Assembly (NCBI RefSeq): GCF_029989365.1
Contig: NZ_JAPRAQ010000007.1
Location: 1-64,000 of the forward strand
Length of the DNA stretch: 64,000 nt
Reading direction: 5' to 3'
From: Bradyrhizobium sp. Arg816
Lineage (GTDB): Bacteria; Pseudomonadota; Alphaproteobacteria; Rhizobiales; Xanthobacteraceae
Every line of letters starts with the position of its first letter. Within the stretch, counting starts at the first letter, position 1. Shown here piece by piece: positions 42,662-51,413 of this stretch. The translations under genes were made by a program, and so were the position numbers. Below the pieces are notes generated by a model. The model was not told where the DNA came from. It did no database searches and saw only the letters and a program-made list of their open reading frames with translations.

Positions 42662-42690
42662 GGCTATCTCCGGCAGAGCTGGACAGAGAG

Positions 42691-43389
42691 CTATTTGACC
42701 TCACCATATGCCAGGTCGTCGAACAGGGTCACGCTATCCGCCTTGGTCCACAAGCCAATCATGCCCGCCTCCGCGATCGTGGTGTCCTCCACCTCAAATA
42801 GTGGCTTTCCGTCATAGGCCACCTTGAATCGACTTCCCGTGAAGTCGCAACGCAGCGAGTGCCATTGCCCGGCCGCAACCGACGTGCTGACGCCATAGCC
42901 GCCCTTGCGTCCGACGATATCCAGCGAGGTTCGAACGCCTTTGATGGTCTTATAGAGCACCACGTTGTCCTCCAGCGCGTTGGCCCGGACGACGTAGTAA
43001 TTGTCCGCGTCTTTCGCGCGCCAGATAATGCCCGCGGCGCGATCTTCCGAGCCCGCGACGGCCTTGAATTTGACCTCCACGAAGCCGTCACCGATGCTGG
43101 TATCGCTCTTGATGGCCACGGGGAAGGTCGCCCGTCCGGATTGCTTGAGCACGTTCGGCTTGCTCGGCGCCGTCGCGTCGGCCTCAACGGTCCATTTCGA
43201 TTGCCCCTGACCGGTCTTCGTCAAAGTCCATCCTTCCGGCGGCATTCCGACAGGGCTGTTGTCAAAGTCCAAGGTCTTGGCCACGGCGTTCCCTCCCATC
43301 ATCAAAATCAGCATGAACGTCAAGGCGAGGCTCACCCGCGCAGAAGGTCTGGACGGTAGGATGGCCGAGCCGATCATCCATTTTCGCAT
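42691..43389 (-). CDS. Exported lectin/glucanase-like (DUF1080/LamG) protein
   Basis: A protein of about 232 residues with a signal peptide (VSLALTFMLILMMGGNAVA). The mature part is a jelly-roll: TLDFDNSPVGMPPEGWTLTK, GDGFVEVKFKAVAGSEDRAA, GIIWRAKDADNYYVVRANAL and GMIGLWTKADSVTLFDDLAY. This pattern matches concanavalin-like DUF1080 domains that bind or cut glycans. No catalytic ExDxxE is seen, so binding is more likely. It probably forms a unit with the GlcG-like gene. Confidence 0.8.
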   Translation of the reverse strand: MRKWMIGSAILPSRPSARVSLALTFMLILMMGGNAVAKTLDFDNSPVGMPPEGWTLTKTGQGQSKWTVEADATAPSKPNVLKQSGRATFPVAIKSDTSIGDGFVEVKFKAVAGSEDRAAGIIWRAKDADNYYVVRANALEDNVVLYKTIKGVRTSLDIVGRKGGYGVSTSVAAGQWHSLRCDFTGSRFKVAYDGKPLFEVEDTTIAEAGMIGLWTKADSVTLFDDLAYGEVK

Positions 43390-43480
43390 GATCAACGTCC
43401 TGTGTTTTACGCGGGCGCTTTACGAACAAAGCTCGCCTGGGCGAGTTGATGGACACCTCCAGCGAGGAAGGAAGACCATC

Positions 43481-43759
43481 ATGAGAAATTCTGCATTGGC
43501 TGCCCTGTTGGCCGCCTTCGCCATTGGCGGAGGCGCGGCCCAAGCACAGTCCACTTCGGTCCAACAGCCTCAGTCGCCGCAGCAGTCGGAACAATCTCGC
43601 GAGCAGGATCGCAGCCGCGCCGAGGACGTCACGATCGGACGCGACTGGAAGGCTCAGGGCGGCGAGGCCGATCACGCCAGCCAGGCCGCGCCGAACGACG
43701 ACCATCAGACCGTCGGCCGCGACTGGCGCGCTCGTCCTGCAGACAAGAATCGCCAATAG
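43481..43759 (+). CDS. Small exported protein with two GRDW motifs (92 aa)
   Basis: Signal peptide MRNSALAALLAAFAIGGGAA then a Gln/Ser-rich stretch. Two copies of a short motif occur: TIGRDWKAQGGEADHA and TVGRDWRARPADKN, which suggests an internal duplication. A good site GAGGAAGGA precedes the ATG at 43481. Function unknown; similar short proteins are present in Bradyrhizobium. It faces the chromate operon end. Confidence 0.78.
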   Translation: MRNSALAALLAAFAIGGGAAQAQSTSVQQPQSPQQSEQSREQDRSRAEDVTIGRDWKAQGGEADHASQAAPNDDHQTVGRDWRARPADKNRQ

Positions 43760-43864
43760 GCTTCCTGGCCAGACCCGAGATGGCGGACGTGCGGCGACAG
43801 GAACGATCGCCACACGTCGCTCCACCGCCAGGCCATTCTCGAGCGCCGTGCGCATCGTCACTCC

Positions 43865-45046
43865 TCACTTGAGCCCGGTGAGCACCCATGCCGGCTGCAG
43901 GATCGGATAGGCGACCAGCCCGACGACGGCCGTGACCGCAATCAGCAAAGGATTGCTGACCTTCCAACGGAACAGCACGGCCAGCGACACGATGCCGATC
44001 AGCGCGGTCAGCCAGTCTCCGATCGCGATCTTGCCCAGCAGGAAGCTCGCACCAACGATGGTTCCGATCGCGGCGGCGTAGGCCCCCTTCACGAAGCCCT
44101 GCACATTCGGATTCTTGCGGTGGCGCGCCAGCAACGGAGCCACGATCAGGACGAGCAGGAAGGACGGAAGGAAGATGCCGACCGTCGAGACCAGCGATCC
44201 CCAGAAGCCCGCCACAAGATAGCCGACGAACGTCGCAGTGATCACGACCGGTCCCGGGCTCATCATGCCGATGGCCACGGCCACCAGGAATTCGCGCTCG
44301 TTGAGCCAGCCGTACTGCTGCACCAGCCCCTGCTCGAGGAAGGGAACGATCACAAGGCCGCTCCCGAAGGTCAGGGAGCCTGCCTTGAGGAAGAACAGCA
44401 GTAGCTTGCCCAATGTCGATCCGGTCGCAACGGGCGCGACTGCGGGTGCCGCCGCCGGAATCAGCGCGAGTTGGAGAGCGACCGCAGGGCGCTTGATGTG
44501 GCCGTAGTAGACGATCCCGACGATTCCGGCACCGATGAACAGCAGGGCGACCTCCGCCTGCAGGATCACAGTCACGGCGAGGCAGACCGCGGCAATCGCC
44601 CATTGCAGCCAGTCCTCCATGCCGAGCTTGGCGAGGCGGTAGCAGGAGTGCAGGATCAGCGCGATCACGGCCGGACTAACGCCATAGAAGATGCCGGTGA
44701 CAGCCTTGAGATCCCCTAGATGGACATAGAGCGCGCCGAGGGCTGCGACGATGACGAAATTCGGCAGGATGAAGGACCAACCACCGGCCCACGCACCCCA
44801 GAAGCCGCAGCGCAAATAGGCTATAAAGATCCCGACCTGGATCGCGAGCGGCCCAGGAAGCGATTGGCAAATGGCGATTGTCTCGCGCATCTGCTCCTTG
44901 GTGAGCCATTTCTTGTCGTTGACGAGCTCGCGCTCCATTTGGCCGACTAGCGCGACCGGACCCCCAAAGCCGAGAAAGCCAAGGCGCAGGAAATAGCGCA
45001 CCAGCTCGCCCATGTTTCCGCGCTCGGCGTTCGTCGTTGTCGTCAT
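43865..45046 (-). CDS. chrA: Chromate transporter ChrA
   Basis: A 393-residue CHR-family inner-membrane exporter with two homologous halves. The first has YFLRLGFLGFGGPVALVGQM and SLPGPLAIQVGIFIAYLRCG; the second has FFLKAGSLTFGSGLVIVPFL and GMMSPGPVVITATFVGYLVA. The GFGGP and PGP signature of each half are present. It pumps chromate out with the proton gradient. It is the last gene of a seven-gene operon led by a ChrB-like protein, and its ATG overlaps the previous TGA (ATGA). Confidence 0.95.
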   Translation of the reverse strand: MTTTTNAERGNMGELVRYFLRLGFLGFGGPVALVGQMERELVNDKKWLTKEQMRETIAICQSLPGPLAIQVGIFIAYLRCGFWGAWAGGWSFILPNFVIVAALGALYVHLGDLKAVTGIFYGVSPAVIALILHSCYRLAKLGMEDWLQWAIAAVCLAVTVILQAEVALLFIGAGIVGIVYYGHIKRPAVALQLALIPAAAPAVAPVATGSTLGKLLLFFLKAGSLTFGSGLVIVPFLEQGLVQQYGWLNEREFLVAVAIGMMSPGPVVITATFVGYLVAGFWGSLVSTVGIFLPSFLLVLIVAPLLARHRKNPNVQGFVKGAYAAAIGTIVGASFLLGKIAIGDWLTALIGIVSLAVLFRWKVSNPLLIAVTAVVGLVAYPILQPAWVLTGLK

Positions 45047-45468
45047 CGCTTTTCCCCATCCCCGTGATATGCGGACTCCAATATGCCGTCGATCGGACCG
45101 CCGGGCCCCGTCGGCATCAGCTCGAACCGTTTACCGCTTTGTGTCACGCGGTAGCAGTCGTCGCCCATGTCCTTGATGTAGAGACAAATTTCATCCATCC
45201 GGATGCGCCAATTTCCGACCTGCTTCACACCCATCGAATAAGTTCGCAGCGTCCCGTCGCCGTCATAAACAAATCGATAGTGGACCTCGTCGGTCAGTTG
45301 CTTCCCCGTGAAAGCCGCTCGAATCTGCGCGCCGGTCAACGTCCGAACGCTCTCGGCCGCGACAAAGCCGGCATCGAAGGTGACCAGTCCCCCGATGCCG
45401 GTAGCGAGGGCCGCGATGAGACACCCCGCAAGTCGGCTCTTCGATTCCGCCACCCTCACTTTTTGCAC
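45043..45468 (-). CDS. Exported protein of the chromate operon (141 aa)
   Basis: A GTG at 45468 starts inside the end of the Cys-rich gene. It has a signal-like helix (LAGCLIAALATGIGGLVTFD) and a mature part with VRTLTGAQIRAAFTGKQLTD, VHYRFVYDGDGTLRTYSMGV, WRIRMDEICLYIKDMGDDCY. This fits a lipocalin-like or calycin-like small domain used for ligand or redox sensing (two Cys could form a disulphide). It overlaps chrA by four bases. Confidence 0.78.
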   Translation of the reverse strand: MQKVRVAESKSRLAGCLIAALATGIGGLVTFDAGFVAAESVRTLTGAQIRAAFTGKQLTDEVHYRFVYDGDGTLRTYSMGVKQVGNWRIRMDEICLYIKDMGDDCYRVTQSGKRFELMPTGPGGPIDGILESAYHGDGEKR

Positions 45469-45641
45469 GCCTTCCGACAGATCTCATACTCGGTCTTGCA
45501 GGCGGGGCCGGCGTAGTTCTTCATGCAAGCGGCCCGCTGGTCGCCGCAGACCTTACAAGTTTGCGCGCGAGCCGCCTGTGGGGCAGCAAGCAGGCCGGCC
45601 AGCGCGAACACGGCGACGGCAAGGTTTCTCATCCTTCTCAT
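45456..45641 (-). CDS. Small Cys-rich exported peptide (61 aa)
   Basis: Signal peptide NLAVAVFALAGLLAAPQAAR, then a 34-residue mature part, QTCKVCGDQRAACMKNYAGP and ACKTEYEICRKACKK, with six Cys in CxxC, C, C and CxxxC spacing. It would be disulphide-bonded in the periplasm or bind metal. The start at 45641 (or 45632) follows the SOD stop by five bases, and its end overlaps the next gene. Confidence 0.8.
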   Translation of the reverse strand: MRRMRNLAVAVFALAGLLAAPQAARAQTCKVCGDQRAACMKNYAGPACKTEYEICRKACKK

Positions 45642-45646
45642 CTCCT

Positions 45647-46240
45647 TTAGATTTCCTTCGCGTATTGATCGTAGAGTGCGGAGGCGTTGTCCCAGCGGAT
45701 AGCCTCCATGTAGATGTCGACATAACGCGCTGCGGCTGCGCCGAAGTCCATGTGATAGGCATGCTCGTACATGTCGAGCACCAGCACGGGACGCCCGGCG
45801 AGCGTCGTCGTATGATCGGCGGCCCATTGGTTGACGAGCCGCTTGTTGCGGGGGGAGTAGGAAAGAATCACCCAACCCGATCCACCGCCCTCCGCCTTGC
45901 CCATCGCCGCGAACTCCGTGCGCCACCGCTCGATGCTGCCGAAGTCGCGTGCGATCGCCTCGGCAAGAGCGCCGCCGGGCTGGTTGGCGCCGCCGAGACC
46001 ATCGAAGTAGATCTCATGCAGGATCATCGAGTTCGCGGCGATCAGCTCTTCGCGTTTCAGGCCGTTGATGACGAAGTTCGGCGCCTTGGCGAAGTCCAGT
46101 TCGGCGAGTTGCGCGCTGATCGCGTTGAGCCGCTTCACCGCGCCGCCGTAGTTGTTCTCATAGTGGCTGACGAGCACCTTTTCAGAGATGCCGCGGATCG
46201 ATTTCGGGTCGAACGGCAGCGGCTTGGTTTCGTAGGGCAT
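45647..46240 (-). CDS. Fe/Mn superoxide dismutase
   Basis: A 197-residue SOD from the ATG at 46240. The metal ligands are H26 (VSHYENNY), H75 (MILHEIYFD), D156 and H160 (DMYEHAYHMD). It turns superoxide into peroxide and oxygen in the cytosol. The metal cannot be told for sure. Being within a chromate operon makes sense, because chromate reduction gives reactive oxygen. The sequence differs from housekeeping SODs (GGANQPGGALAEAI), as in the chr-operon-linked group. Confidence 0.93.
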   Translation of the reverse strand: MPYETKPLPFDPKSIRGISEKVLVSHYENNYGGAVKRLNAISAQLAELDFAKAPNFVINGLKREELIAANSMILHEIYFDGLGGANQPGGALAEAIARDFGSIERWRTEFAAMGKAEGGGSGWVILSYSPRNKRLVNQWAADHTTTLAGRPVLVLDMYEHAYHMDFGAAAARYVDIYMEAIRWDNASALYDQYAKEI

Positions 46241-46268
46241 CAGGCGGCTCCTTCGCTCAATCTTTGGC

Positions 46269-47177
46269 TCAACTCTTCGTACTGGCAGTCTTGTCCAGCG
46301 CCGCACGCAGGCCCTCGGCGAGCTTCACGGCGTCGTCGTTCGCCCAGAAGTGCATGAAGAACAGTCTCGGCTGCTCGTCGAGCATGTGGCTGTGGAGCGC
46401 TGTCACCTCGATGCCGTGTGCCCGCAGCGCCAGGATGACTGGGTTGACCTCGTCGCCGGTCAGCACAAAATCGCCCGTGATGGCGGCCTTCCCGCCTCCG
46501 GTCGGCTGGAAATTGATGCCGATCGCGACGCCCATCGGGCCGACGGGGGTCAACAGCATGCCCTCCTGCGTGATCGGGTCTCGCCGCTTGACGTTGAACT
46601 GGTAGACGCCGCCGTTGGCCTGGCCCTTCACGCCGATGATCTGGTCGAGCTTTGCCGTGTCGAGATCGACGGCCGGCGGCGGGCTGGACGGTGCTGCGGC
46701 CGTCAGCGGGGTCTTGCTTTCGGCGAGTGCGTCGTGGATCGCCGAGGCCAGCTTGACGGGATCGCCGTGGCCGGCGACGTGCATGTAGAAGGTCGCCGGG
46801 CTCGCGCGCAGGAGGTGGTTATGCACGGCGGTGATCTCGAGACCGTTCGCGATCATCTTCGCCATGACGGGGTTGATCTCGGTCTCGAGCAGCACAAGGT
46901 CGCCCATGACCATGGCGCCGCCGTGCGCGGGCTTGAAGGCGACCCAGCCGCCCAATGCCAGCGCCGGTTTGATCGCGACCCCATCCAAAGTCACGGAGAG
47001 GTCGCTGCGGGGAAAGCCGTAGCGGCGTACGTCATCCGAAACCGCCGGCTTGCGGCCAAGCACCTCGTCTACCTTCTGCCATGCTGCGTCTTGAGCATAC
47101 GCCGGGAAGAAGGGCACGAAGCGGATTGCGAAAAAGCAGACGGCGAGGCCGACCAGAGCCAAGATGGTCCTTTTCAT
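46269..47177 (-). CDS. Exported double-DUF1259 protein (LppY/LpqO-like)
   Basis: About 302 residues from the ATG at 47177 with a signal helix (TILALVGLAVCFFAIRFVPF). Two tandem DUF1259 domains follow: W-KVDEVLGRKPAVSDDVRRY to the FYMHVAGHGDPVKLASAIHD end, and LDQIIGVKGQANGGVYQFNV to FMHFWANDDAVKLAEGLRAA. Each has a VxxxHNHL / VTALHSHML motif whose His could bind metal. The function is unknown, though the domain is often next to chromate genes. Confidence 0.85.
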   Translation of the reverse strand: MKRTILALVGLAVCFFAIRFVPFFPAYAQDAAWQKVDEVLGRKPAVSDDVRRYGFPRSDLSVTLDGVAIKPALALGGWVAFKPAHGGAMVMGDLVLLETEINPVMAKMIANGLEITAVHNHLLRASPATFYMHVAGHGDPVKLASAIHDALAESKTPLTAAAPSSPPPAVDLDTAKLDQIIGVKGQANGGVYQFNVKRRDPITQEGMLLTPVGPMGVAIGINFQPTGGGKAAITGDFVLTGDEVNPVILALRAHGIEVTALHSHMLDEQPRLFFMHFWANDDAVKLAEGLRAALDKTASTKS

Positions 47178-47193
47178 GGTGTTGCTCCTTGCC

Positions 47194-47427
47194 TCAATTC
47201 CGCTCTTTGATCTGGCCACTGCTGTCGACGAGCAGCTTCACGGGTTTGCCGTCCTTGATTGCATTGGCGGTGATGCCTTCGGCCGTCGATTTGACGTCTT
47301 GCACCTGCGAGTAGCCGGCCGCCTGGATCTTGGCGATCAGCTCGTCCTGGGTCAGGGCGTGAGCGGGCGAGAGTCCCGCCGCCAGCGCCACGAAGAGCAC
47401 TGCCCGATAGATCGTGGATGTTCGCAT
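47194..47427 (-). CDS. Small exported PepSY-like protein (77 aa)
   Basis: Signal peptide (AVLFVALAAGLSPAHA) and one PepSY domain: LTQDELIAKIQAAGYSQVQD, VKSTAEGITANAIKDGKPVK, LLVDSSGQI. Such domains often bind or inhibit peptidases or sense metal in the periplasm. It lies between the ChrB-like and DUF1259 genes with 49 and 16 bases. Confidence 0.85.
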   Translation of the reverse strand: MRTSTIYRAVLFVALAAGLSPAHALTQDELIAKIQAAGYSQVQDVKSTAEGITANAIKDGKPVKLLVDSSGQIKERN

Positions 47428-47476
47428 GTCTGATCTCCTGGTTGTCCCTGCCCCAGAAGTCATCAGGCCTTTGGCG

Positions 47477-48295
47477 TCACTTGCCCTTGTTGGTTGGCCA
47501 GTTGTGCAGCTCCTTGGTCGCGTCGCGGCACCATCGGTAGAACGCGTCGTAGAGCTGGAGACCGGCGTTCAACTGCTCAAGGTCGTCATCGAACATGCGC
47601 GACAGACCGAGTGATGCCGCAAGCAGGCCCGGCGCCTCAGGGGACAGATCGAGGCGCGCCGTATCGGCCGCGCGGACCATCGTCGCCAGCCGCTCCAACG
47701 CAGGCGACGAAAGGCCGAATTCTTTGACCATGACATCGAAGGTGCAGAGCTCACCGCGATGGCTCCAGAACACGTTTTCGATGTCGAACGGCGTGGCCTC
47801 GAACCGCTCGGCGACGGCCTCGACCTCGGACGGCGCGACGAACAGGAATACCGCTGTGGGATCGACGAACCGGCGGATCAGCCATGGGCACGCAATCCGA
47901 TCGATCTTGGGGCGCGCGCGCGTGACCCATACCGTGCAACCACGCCCGTCGCGCTTGGGGATCTTGTCGGCCGGCACGGTCGGGTGGTTCGCCTCTTTCC
48001 AGCCCACTTGGCCGCCCTCGAGGACCTCAGCGGCGACCTTGCCGCACCGCAGCCAGGCTGCGGTACCCTTGCTGAGCTTCTTGCCCTTGTGACAGACCAC
48101 GACCACGGACTGCCCCGTCAGGCGGGACGCCCAATCCTGGACGTCAAGATGCGAGCGCCGCACGGCGCCAGGAATCAGGCGCGGGTCGGCCGAAAAGTCC
48201 TCGTCGATGCGCACGTCGATGAGCGTCGGCGCAGCGGCCGTGCCTATCAATCGAGCCAATTTATCGGGAGAAATAGAAGTGTATGAAGCTGGCAT
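47477..48295 (-). CDS. ChrB-like chromate resistance protein with N-terminal rhodanese domain
   Basis: A 272-residue protein from the ATG at 48295. Residues 1-105 are a rhodanese fold (LIDVRIDEDFSADPRLIPGA; VVVVCHKGKKLSKGTAAWLR with the Cys loop). Residues 125-270 are the ChrB C-terminal domain (PKIDRIACPWLIRRFVDPTA, FWSHRGELCTFDVMVKEFGL). ChrB senses chromate and regulates or helps ChrA. It opens the seven-gene operon down to chrA at 43865. No DNA-binding domain is seen, so a redox role is as likely as regulation. Confidence 0.9.
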   Translation of the reverse strand: MPASYTSISPDKLARLIGTAAAPTLIDVRIDEDFSADPRLIPGAVRRSHLDVQDWASRLTGQSVVVVCHKGKKLSKGTAAWLRCGKVAAEVLEGGQVGWKEANHPTVPADKIPKRDGRGCTVWVTRARPKIDRIACPWLIRRFVDPTAVFLFVAPSEVEAVAERFEATPFDIENVFWSHRGELCTFDVMVKEFGLSSPALERLATMVRAADTARLDLSPEAPGLLAASLGLSRMFDDDLEQLNAGLQLYDAFYRWCRDATKELHNWPTNKGK

Positions 48296-48567
48296 GCTGC
48301 GCCCTTGGTGATCAGGACGCGATTCTTGGGCATGACGCCTCGCGGGGAGATCGCAATTCCCCGAGCCCCGAATAAAACTCTCCCAGGCGAACCTGTCAAC
48401 CCGCACGCCGTTGGCGAGAGCGCCAGAACGTCACGAAGACTTCACCATTCGGAACTCGTCCAGTCCGAGTAGTCGGCCGCGTTACAGAGGTCCCGGCTCT
48501 GTTCACCGGCAAACGGATCGTCGTGGTAGGATGAGCTCTCAGCGACCGGTTTGTTGGAGAAGCCGCA

Positions 48568-49458
48568 ATGCCTCCCGTTGATACTGCGGTGATCGTCGTC
48601 GCCGGCATCGCGCTGTTCGCGGCCTTCGTCAACGGAGCGCTCGGCTACGGCTTTTCATCCCTTACGGTGCCGATGGCGCTCGTTTTCTACACGAACCGCA
48701 TCCTAAATCCCGCGATCGTGCTGATTGAGGTCGTCACCAATTTCTACGTTCTGTTTATCAATTTGAGTGGCGTCGCGGCCGTGTGGAGAAGGGTTCTTCC
48801 AATCGTCCTCGGCCTCCTCCCGGGGATCGGAATCGGCGCTCTGATCCTTACTTCCGTGCAGCCGGGTTGGATCAAGCTGGTGACCTACTCGATCATTCTG
48901 CCCCTCATCCTACTGCAGGCAGCGGGGTGGCGCAGGCCGATCCGCTCCAGCTGGCTGGTCGGCCTGCCCTTCGGAACCACTCTGGGCGTCCTGTACTCCG
49001 TCACAACGATCTCGGGACCGCCGCTCGCGATCCTGTTCAACAACCAAGGTCTGGTCAAAACTGAATTTCGAGCTGGCCTCGCATTGGTGCGCGTGGCCGA
49101 GTCCAGCGTGACAGCCATTGTCTATTATCAGCTTGGCCTCTTCACCGCCGAAAGCGGCCAGCTTCTGTGGGTCTTCTTTCCCTGCATCGCGATCGGAGTT
49201 CCGCTCGGCTCCTACGCCATCAGCCGACTTGATGCCGAGACCTTCCGCCGGATCTGCATGAGCTTCGATGCGTGGGTCGTGGGCTTCGGCTTTTCCCGGG
49301 TATTGATCGAGGTGAATCTGCTGGGCAGCCCCTGGGCCTACGCCGTCCTTATCCTCACCTTGCTGATCGACGGCTGCTTGTTGTACATTTTCTTCAAAAG
49401 GCGATCTGCATCAAATCGCTCGCAACAGACGTTGGTTGCTCCGATCGGGCCGGGATAA
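48568..49458 (+). CDS. TauE/SafE-family anion exporter
   Basis: A 296-residue inner-membrane protein with eight or more helices. Signature segments: FAAFVNGALGYGFSSLTVPM at the start and TTISGPPLAILFNNQGLVKT in the second half, both typical of TauE/SafE (sulfite or organosulfonate export). It is divergent from the ChrB-like gene, so the gap could hold shared control by oxyanion stress, since sulphur oxyanions and chromate are similar. The ATG at 48568 has TTGGAGAAG ahead. Confidence 0.88.
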   Translation: MPPVDTAVIVVAGIALFAAFVNGALGYGFSSLTVPMALVFYTNRILNPAIVLIEVVTNFYVLFINLSGVAAVWRRVLPIVLGLLPGIGIGALILTSVQPGWIKLVTYSIILPLILLQAAGWRRPIRSSWLVGLPFGTTLGVLYSVTTISGPPLAILFNNQGLVKTEFRAGLALVRVAESSVTAIVYYQLGLFTAESGQLLWVFFPCIAIGVPLGSYAISRLDAETFRRICMSFDAWVVGFGFSRVLIEVNLLGSPWAYAVLILTLLIDGCLLYIFFKRRSASNRSQQTLVAPIGPG

Positions 49459-49475
49459 CCGTAAGAGCTTCGCTC

Positions 49476-49595
49476 ATGACTGAACCTCCGCACGATCGAT
49501 ACGCTGCACTCAACACCTTCCTCGGCTACGTCATAGCGGCGCTCGCCGTCGCCATGTTCGTCTTCGAAGTCCTGCCAGCGATGCGCCTGCAATAG
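49476..49595 (+). CDS. Tiny single-span membrane protein (39 aa)
   Basis: MTEPPHDRYAALNTFLGYVI and AALAVAMFVFEVLPAMRLQ: one membrane helix with a polar start. It begins 18 bases after the exporter's stop, which supports real expression, although the ribosome site is weak. It may be a small partner of the exporter. Confidence 0.5.
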   Translation: MTEPPHDRYAALNTFLGYVIAALAVAMFVFEVLPAMRLQ

Positions 49596-49777
49596 CAGGG
49601 TCGGAAGCGTGAGCACGGCGGACCGAGAGTCCATCGCTGGATCCCTACTTCTTGGCCTCGGCTCCCGCCTTGAAAAGGGCCGAGGAGTTCGCATAAGGTG
49701 TCGCCGAGGGGACAAGCAGACTCCCCGTGAGACTTCGGTCCAAGTTCTGCGCAGCACGCAACACGTGGAGCTTGCGC

Positions 49778-50812
49778 ATGGATACCGAACGACAACCCTC
49801 TCCCAGACGTACCGTCGCCATCCTCTCGCGAGGAGATGCCGCCGCGCGTCGCGATGCGACCTCGAAAAGCGGCCGCTTCGTCGACGTCTTCGAAGCGCTC
49901 GCAGCCGTCGGCGTCGACGGGCACCCAGCGATCTACGACGAAAGCTTCGCCGACGAGGTCCGCGAACAATTGCTCGGGGTCGACGGTGTGCTCGTCTGGG
50001 TCAACCCAATTCAAGACGGCCGAAACCGCGCCGGTCTCGATGGCCTGCTGCGCGACGTCGCCACGCAGGGCGTGTGGGTGAGCGCTCATCCGGACGTCAT
50101 CCTCAAGATGGGCACCAAAGAGGTCCTCTATCGCACCCGCTCGATGGGCTGGGGAAGCGACACGGCGCTGTATCAAACCGCAGCAGCCATGCGTGCCGAG
50201 TTGCCCGCGAGGCTCGCCGCCGGGCCGCGGGTGATCAAACGCAGCCGGGGCAACGGCGGCCAGGGTGTCTGGAAGGTCGAGAGGTTGCCGACCTCCTCCA
50301 TGATAAGGGTGATGGACGCGACCAAGGACGCGCCCGAGGAGCTCACGCTGGATGATTTTCTCAGTCGCTGCGCGGAGTATTTCGAGAACGGCAGCGTCGT
50401 CGACCAGCCATATCAGTCTCGCTTGAGCGAAGGCGTCGTCCGCTGCTACATGGCAGGCGACCGCTGTGCCGGCTTCGGCCATCACAAGGTCAGAGCCCTG
50501 GTCGATTCGCCGGCCGCGCGTTCCGAGGCCGGGCCGCGGCTCTACACGTCGAACGCAGACCCCTGCTTCCAGCGGCTGCGGCGGTTGATGGAGGACGAGT
50601 GGACGCCCCAGCTAACGTCGCTGCTAGATATTGCGCCAGGTGACCTGCCCGCGATCTGGGACGCCGACTTCATGCTCGGCTCCGTCCGGGCCGATGGGAG
50701 CGACAGCTATGTGCTCGGCGAGATCAACGTCAGCTCGGTGCATCCCTACCCGAACGAGGCGCCGGCGGAGATCGCTCGGCGTGTTGCCGATCGGCTGCAG
50801 CTTAAGCTTTGA
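49778..50812 (+). CDS. Cj0069-type ATP-grasp protein
   Basis: A 344-residue protein of the ATP-grasp fold. VAILSRGDAAARRDATSKSG and VLVWVNPIQDGRNR form the N-terminal domain; RVIKRSRGNGGQGVWKVE is the ATP-binding flexible loop; IWDADFMLGS and SYVLGEINVSSVHPYP supply the acidic Mg ligands. ATP-grasp enzymes join a carboxylate to an amine or thiol through an acyl phosphate; the substrates here are not known. It stands four bases before the ABC ATPase gene, so it acts with that transporter in some way. Confidence 0.85.
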   Translation: MDTERQPSPRRTVAILSRGDAAARRDATSKSGRFVDVFEALAAVGVDGHPAIYDESFADEVREQLLGVDGVLVWVNPIQDGRNRAGLDGLLRDVATQGVWVSAHPDVILKMGTKEVLYRTRSMGWGSDTALYQTAAAMRAELPARLAAGPRVIKRSRGNGGQGVWKVERLPTSSMIRVMDATKDAPEELTLDDFLSRCAEYFENGSVVDQPYQSRLSEGVVRCYMAGDRCAGFGHHKVRALVDSPAARSEAGPRLYTSNADPCFQRLRRLMEDEWTPQLTSLLDIAPGDLPAIWDADFMLGSVRADGSDSYVLGEINVSSVHPYPNEAPAEIARRVADRLQLKL

Positions 50813-50816
50813 CACC

Positions 50817-51413
50817 ATGCTGACGGTCAGCGTGCTCAAGCGCTTGCATATCTCCGTTTCATTCGACTTGCAGGACGGAGAATGCGTCGCCCTGCAAGGA
50901 CCCTCCGGCGCCGGGAAGACCCTGCTGCTTCGCTCCATCGCGGATCTCGACCCCAACGACGGAACGGTCAAATTGGACGGAACGCTAAGGGAGGCGATGC
51001 CCGCCCCCGTCTGGCGAAAGCAAGTGACCTACCTCGCTGCCGAGCCTGGCTGGTGGTCGGACACCGTGCAGGAGCACTTCGGCGAATGGGACGATGCCTT
51101 ACCGCTGGTCACACGATTGGGATTGCCACCCGGCTGCGGACCGTGGCCGATCCAAAGGCTTTCCACTGGAGAGAGACAACGGTTGGGGCTTGCGCGGGCG
51201 CTGATGCTGCGATCGCGGGTGCTTCTGTTGGACGAGCCGACCTCGGCCCTCGACTCGGCATCAGCTGCGGCCGTCGAATCCTTGATCGCCGAACGCATTT
51301 CCAATGGAACGAGCGTCGTCTGGAGCACGCACGATGACGCCCAGGCCCGCCGCGTCGGGTCGAGGATCTTCGTGATGAGTGCCGACGGCAGAATCGAGGA
51401 AAATGGGCCGTGA
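50817..51413 (+). CDS. ABC transporter ATPase (FetA/YbbL-like)
   Basis: A 198-residue, compact ATPase. Walker A GPSGAGKTLLLR, signature LSTGERQRLGLARALM, Walker B VLLLDEPTSALD and H-loop STHDD are all present. It is short, as FetA (YbbL) is. In E. coli FetAB exports iron and helps against oxidative stress. The ATG at 50817 is five bases behind the ATP-grasp stop, and the end overlaps the permease GTG (GTGA). Confidence 0.92.
   Translation: MLTVSVLKRLHISVSFDLQDGECVALQGPSGAGKTLLLRSIADLDPNDGTVKLDGTLREAMPAPVWRKQVTYLAAEPGWWSDTVQEHFGEWDDALPLVTRLGLPPGCGPWPIQRLSTGERQRLGLARALMLRSRVLLLDEPTSALDSASAAAVESLIAERISNGTSVVWSTHDDAQARRVGSRIFVMSADGRIEENGP

Noticed and set aside
49526..50485. Minus-strand frame of 319 codons
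   Set aside because: Antisense to the ATP-grasp gene, with no motif of its own.
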